Positions 9,854 through 10,424 of a stretch of 10,424 bases of DNA are shown here, in pieces. The position numbers were made by a program, and so were the translations under genes. The notes beneath the pieces are model-generated. The model did no database searches. It was given only the letters and a program-made list of their open reading frames with translations, and had not been told where the DNA came from. Source of the stretch: Patescibacteria group bacterium (lineage in GTDB: Bacteria; Patescibacteriota; Minisyncoccia; Phycocordibacterales; UBA2100). Where the stretch lies: the NCBI GenBank assembly GCA_024654485.1, contig JANLHO010000026.1, forward strand, positions 1 through 10,424. Reading direction: 5' to 3'. How positions within the stretch are numbered: the first letter of the stretch is position 1; each line of letters opens with the position of its first letter.

Positions 9854-10424
9854 ATGGGAGTTGCCGGTGTATTACGCAGCGAGCTGTCAAAAGCGCTAAA
9901 AAGCCTAAGCCTATCCGTCGCGCCGGAAGACGTGCCTCTTGAGCATCCTTCGGAGCTACAAAACGGCGACTATTCCAGCGGCGCCGCTATGCAGTACACC
10001 AAAGAGGCCGGTATCGCACCTCGCGCTCTCGCCGAGAAAATAGCCGAGGCGCTGGGTGTCGTGGAAGGAATTGCAAAGATAGAAGTCGCAGGCGCGGGAT
10101 TCATCAATTTCTATCTCGCGCCGCAGGCACTCGCCGCATCGCTCAAGAAGGCGTGCAGCGAAGGGAAGTGGGGATCCAACTCCGACCTCGCGGGGAAAAA
10201 GATAATGGTGGAGTACACCGACCCCAATCCCTTCAAGGAATTTCACATTGGCCACCTGATGAGCAATGCGATAGGCGAATCGCTCGCGCGCCTTCTGGAA
10301 TTTTCCGGCGCGGAAGTGAAGCGCGCCAATTATCAGGGAGATATAGGACCGCACGTCGCCAAGGCGATATGGGGGTTGAGAAAACTCGGCCTTGATGCCA
10401 GTCTTCCTGTTTCTCTCGGCAAAG
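9854..10424 (+). CDS. argS: Arginyl-tRNA synthetase, N-terminal part (cut by window end)
   Basis: Class I aminoacyl-tRNA synthetase that charges tRNA-Arg. The first 190 residues are present and the frame is still open at the window end, so only about a third of the usual 550-600 aa is visible. Residues 1-~95 form the N-terminal domain that contacts the tRNA, with NGDYSSGAAMQ (38-48) and VAGAGFINFYL (78-88), both typical of ArgRS. The catalytic domain follows: MVEYTDPNPFKEFHIGHLMSNAIGESLARLL (118-148) contains HIGH at 131-134, and VKRANYQGDIGPHVAKAIWGL (155-175) is diagnostic for ArgRS against other class I enzymes. An in-frame TAG at 9845-9847 closes the frame upstream, so ATG 9854 is the natural start. 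Confidence 0.95.
   Translation, partial: MGVAGVLRSELSKALKSLSLSVAPEDVPLEHPSELQNGDYSSGAAMQYTKEAGIAPRALAEKIAEALGVVEGIAKIEVAGAGFINFYLAPQALAASLKKACSEGKWGSNSDLAGKKIMVEYTDPNPFKEFHIGHLMSNAIGESLARLLEFSGAEVKRANYQGDIGPHVAKAIWGLRKLGLDASLPVSLGK

Noticed and set aside
9751..9942. A 63-codon basic ORF overlapping the argS start
   Set aside because: Overlaps the certain argS start in another frame by about 90 nt; its Arg/Lys-rich content reflects an out-of-frame reading. The 35-codon frame at 9735 is the better candidate.

Overview
The window reads as a compact chromosomal segment of a Patescibacteria (CPR) bacterium, most likely Parcubacteria. This placement is inferred from gene content, because no rRNA is present. 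The supporting signs are short genes packed at small spacings; typical CPR protein types (small coiled-coil/membrane protein, SIMPL protein with a TM anchor, DUF2914 membrane protein, free-standing GIY-YIG protein, lone PduO-type adenosyltransferase); rplK that is not followed by rplA; and almost no Shine-Dalgarno sequences. TGA is used as a stop (for example at 667-669 and 2902-2904), which argues against Gracilibacteria/Absconditabacteria, where UGA is recoded.

Layout, left to right: tRNA-Leu(GAG) (2-82); PduO-type cobalamin adenosyltransferase (112-669); a spacer of short tandem repeats; a polytopic DUF2914 protein (758-1861); tRNA-His(GTG) (1911-1983), followed by a hairpin and a second 19-bp copy of the tRNA 3' end; a GT2 glycosyltransferase (2188-2904). 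Three genes then lie on the minus strand: an alpha/beta-hydrolase-like protein (4059-2974), a DedA/VTT protein (4701-4102) and an unidentified four-TM protein (5176-4718). Reading right again come a PAP2_C-like phosphatase/phosphotransferase (5252-5962), a 66-aa membrane protein (5993-6193) and a SIMPL protein (6226-7047).

The right third holds central information processing: a structured leader, secE (7210), nusG (7562), a GIY-YIG ORF wedged in (8164), rplK (8461), a 104-bp element with perfect 26-bp inverted ends (8901-9004), tmk (9053), a possible 35-codon ORF (9735) and the 5' part of argS (9854, cut by the window end). The left and middle parts are rich in envelope functions (DedA, PAP2_C, GT2, SIMPL, DUF2914), each apparently transcribed from its own short promoter.

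The features most worth a second look are these: (i) a recurrent -10 box 6-9 nt in front of start codons, implying leaderless mRNAs; (ii) a secE leader with alternative hairpins and an 8-codon micro-ORF that resembles the start of SecE itself; (iii) insertion-like repeat structures around the GIY-YIG gene and after rplK, which break up the usual nusG-rplK-rplA order; and (iv) the duplicated tRNA-His 3' end. I found no CRISPR array, transposase, toxin-antitoxin pair or recognisable defence system.
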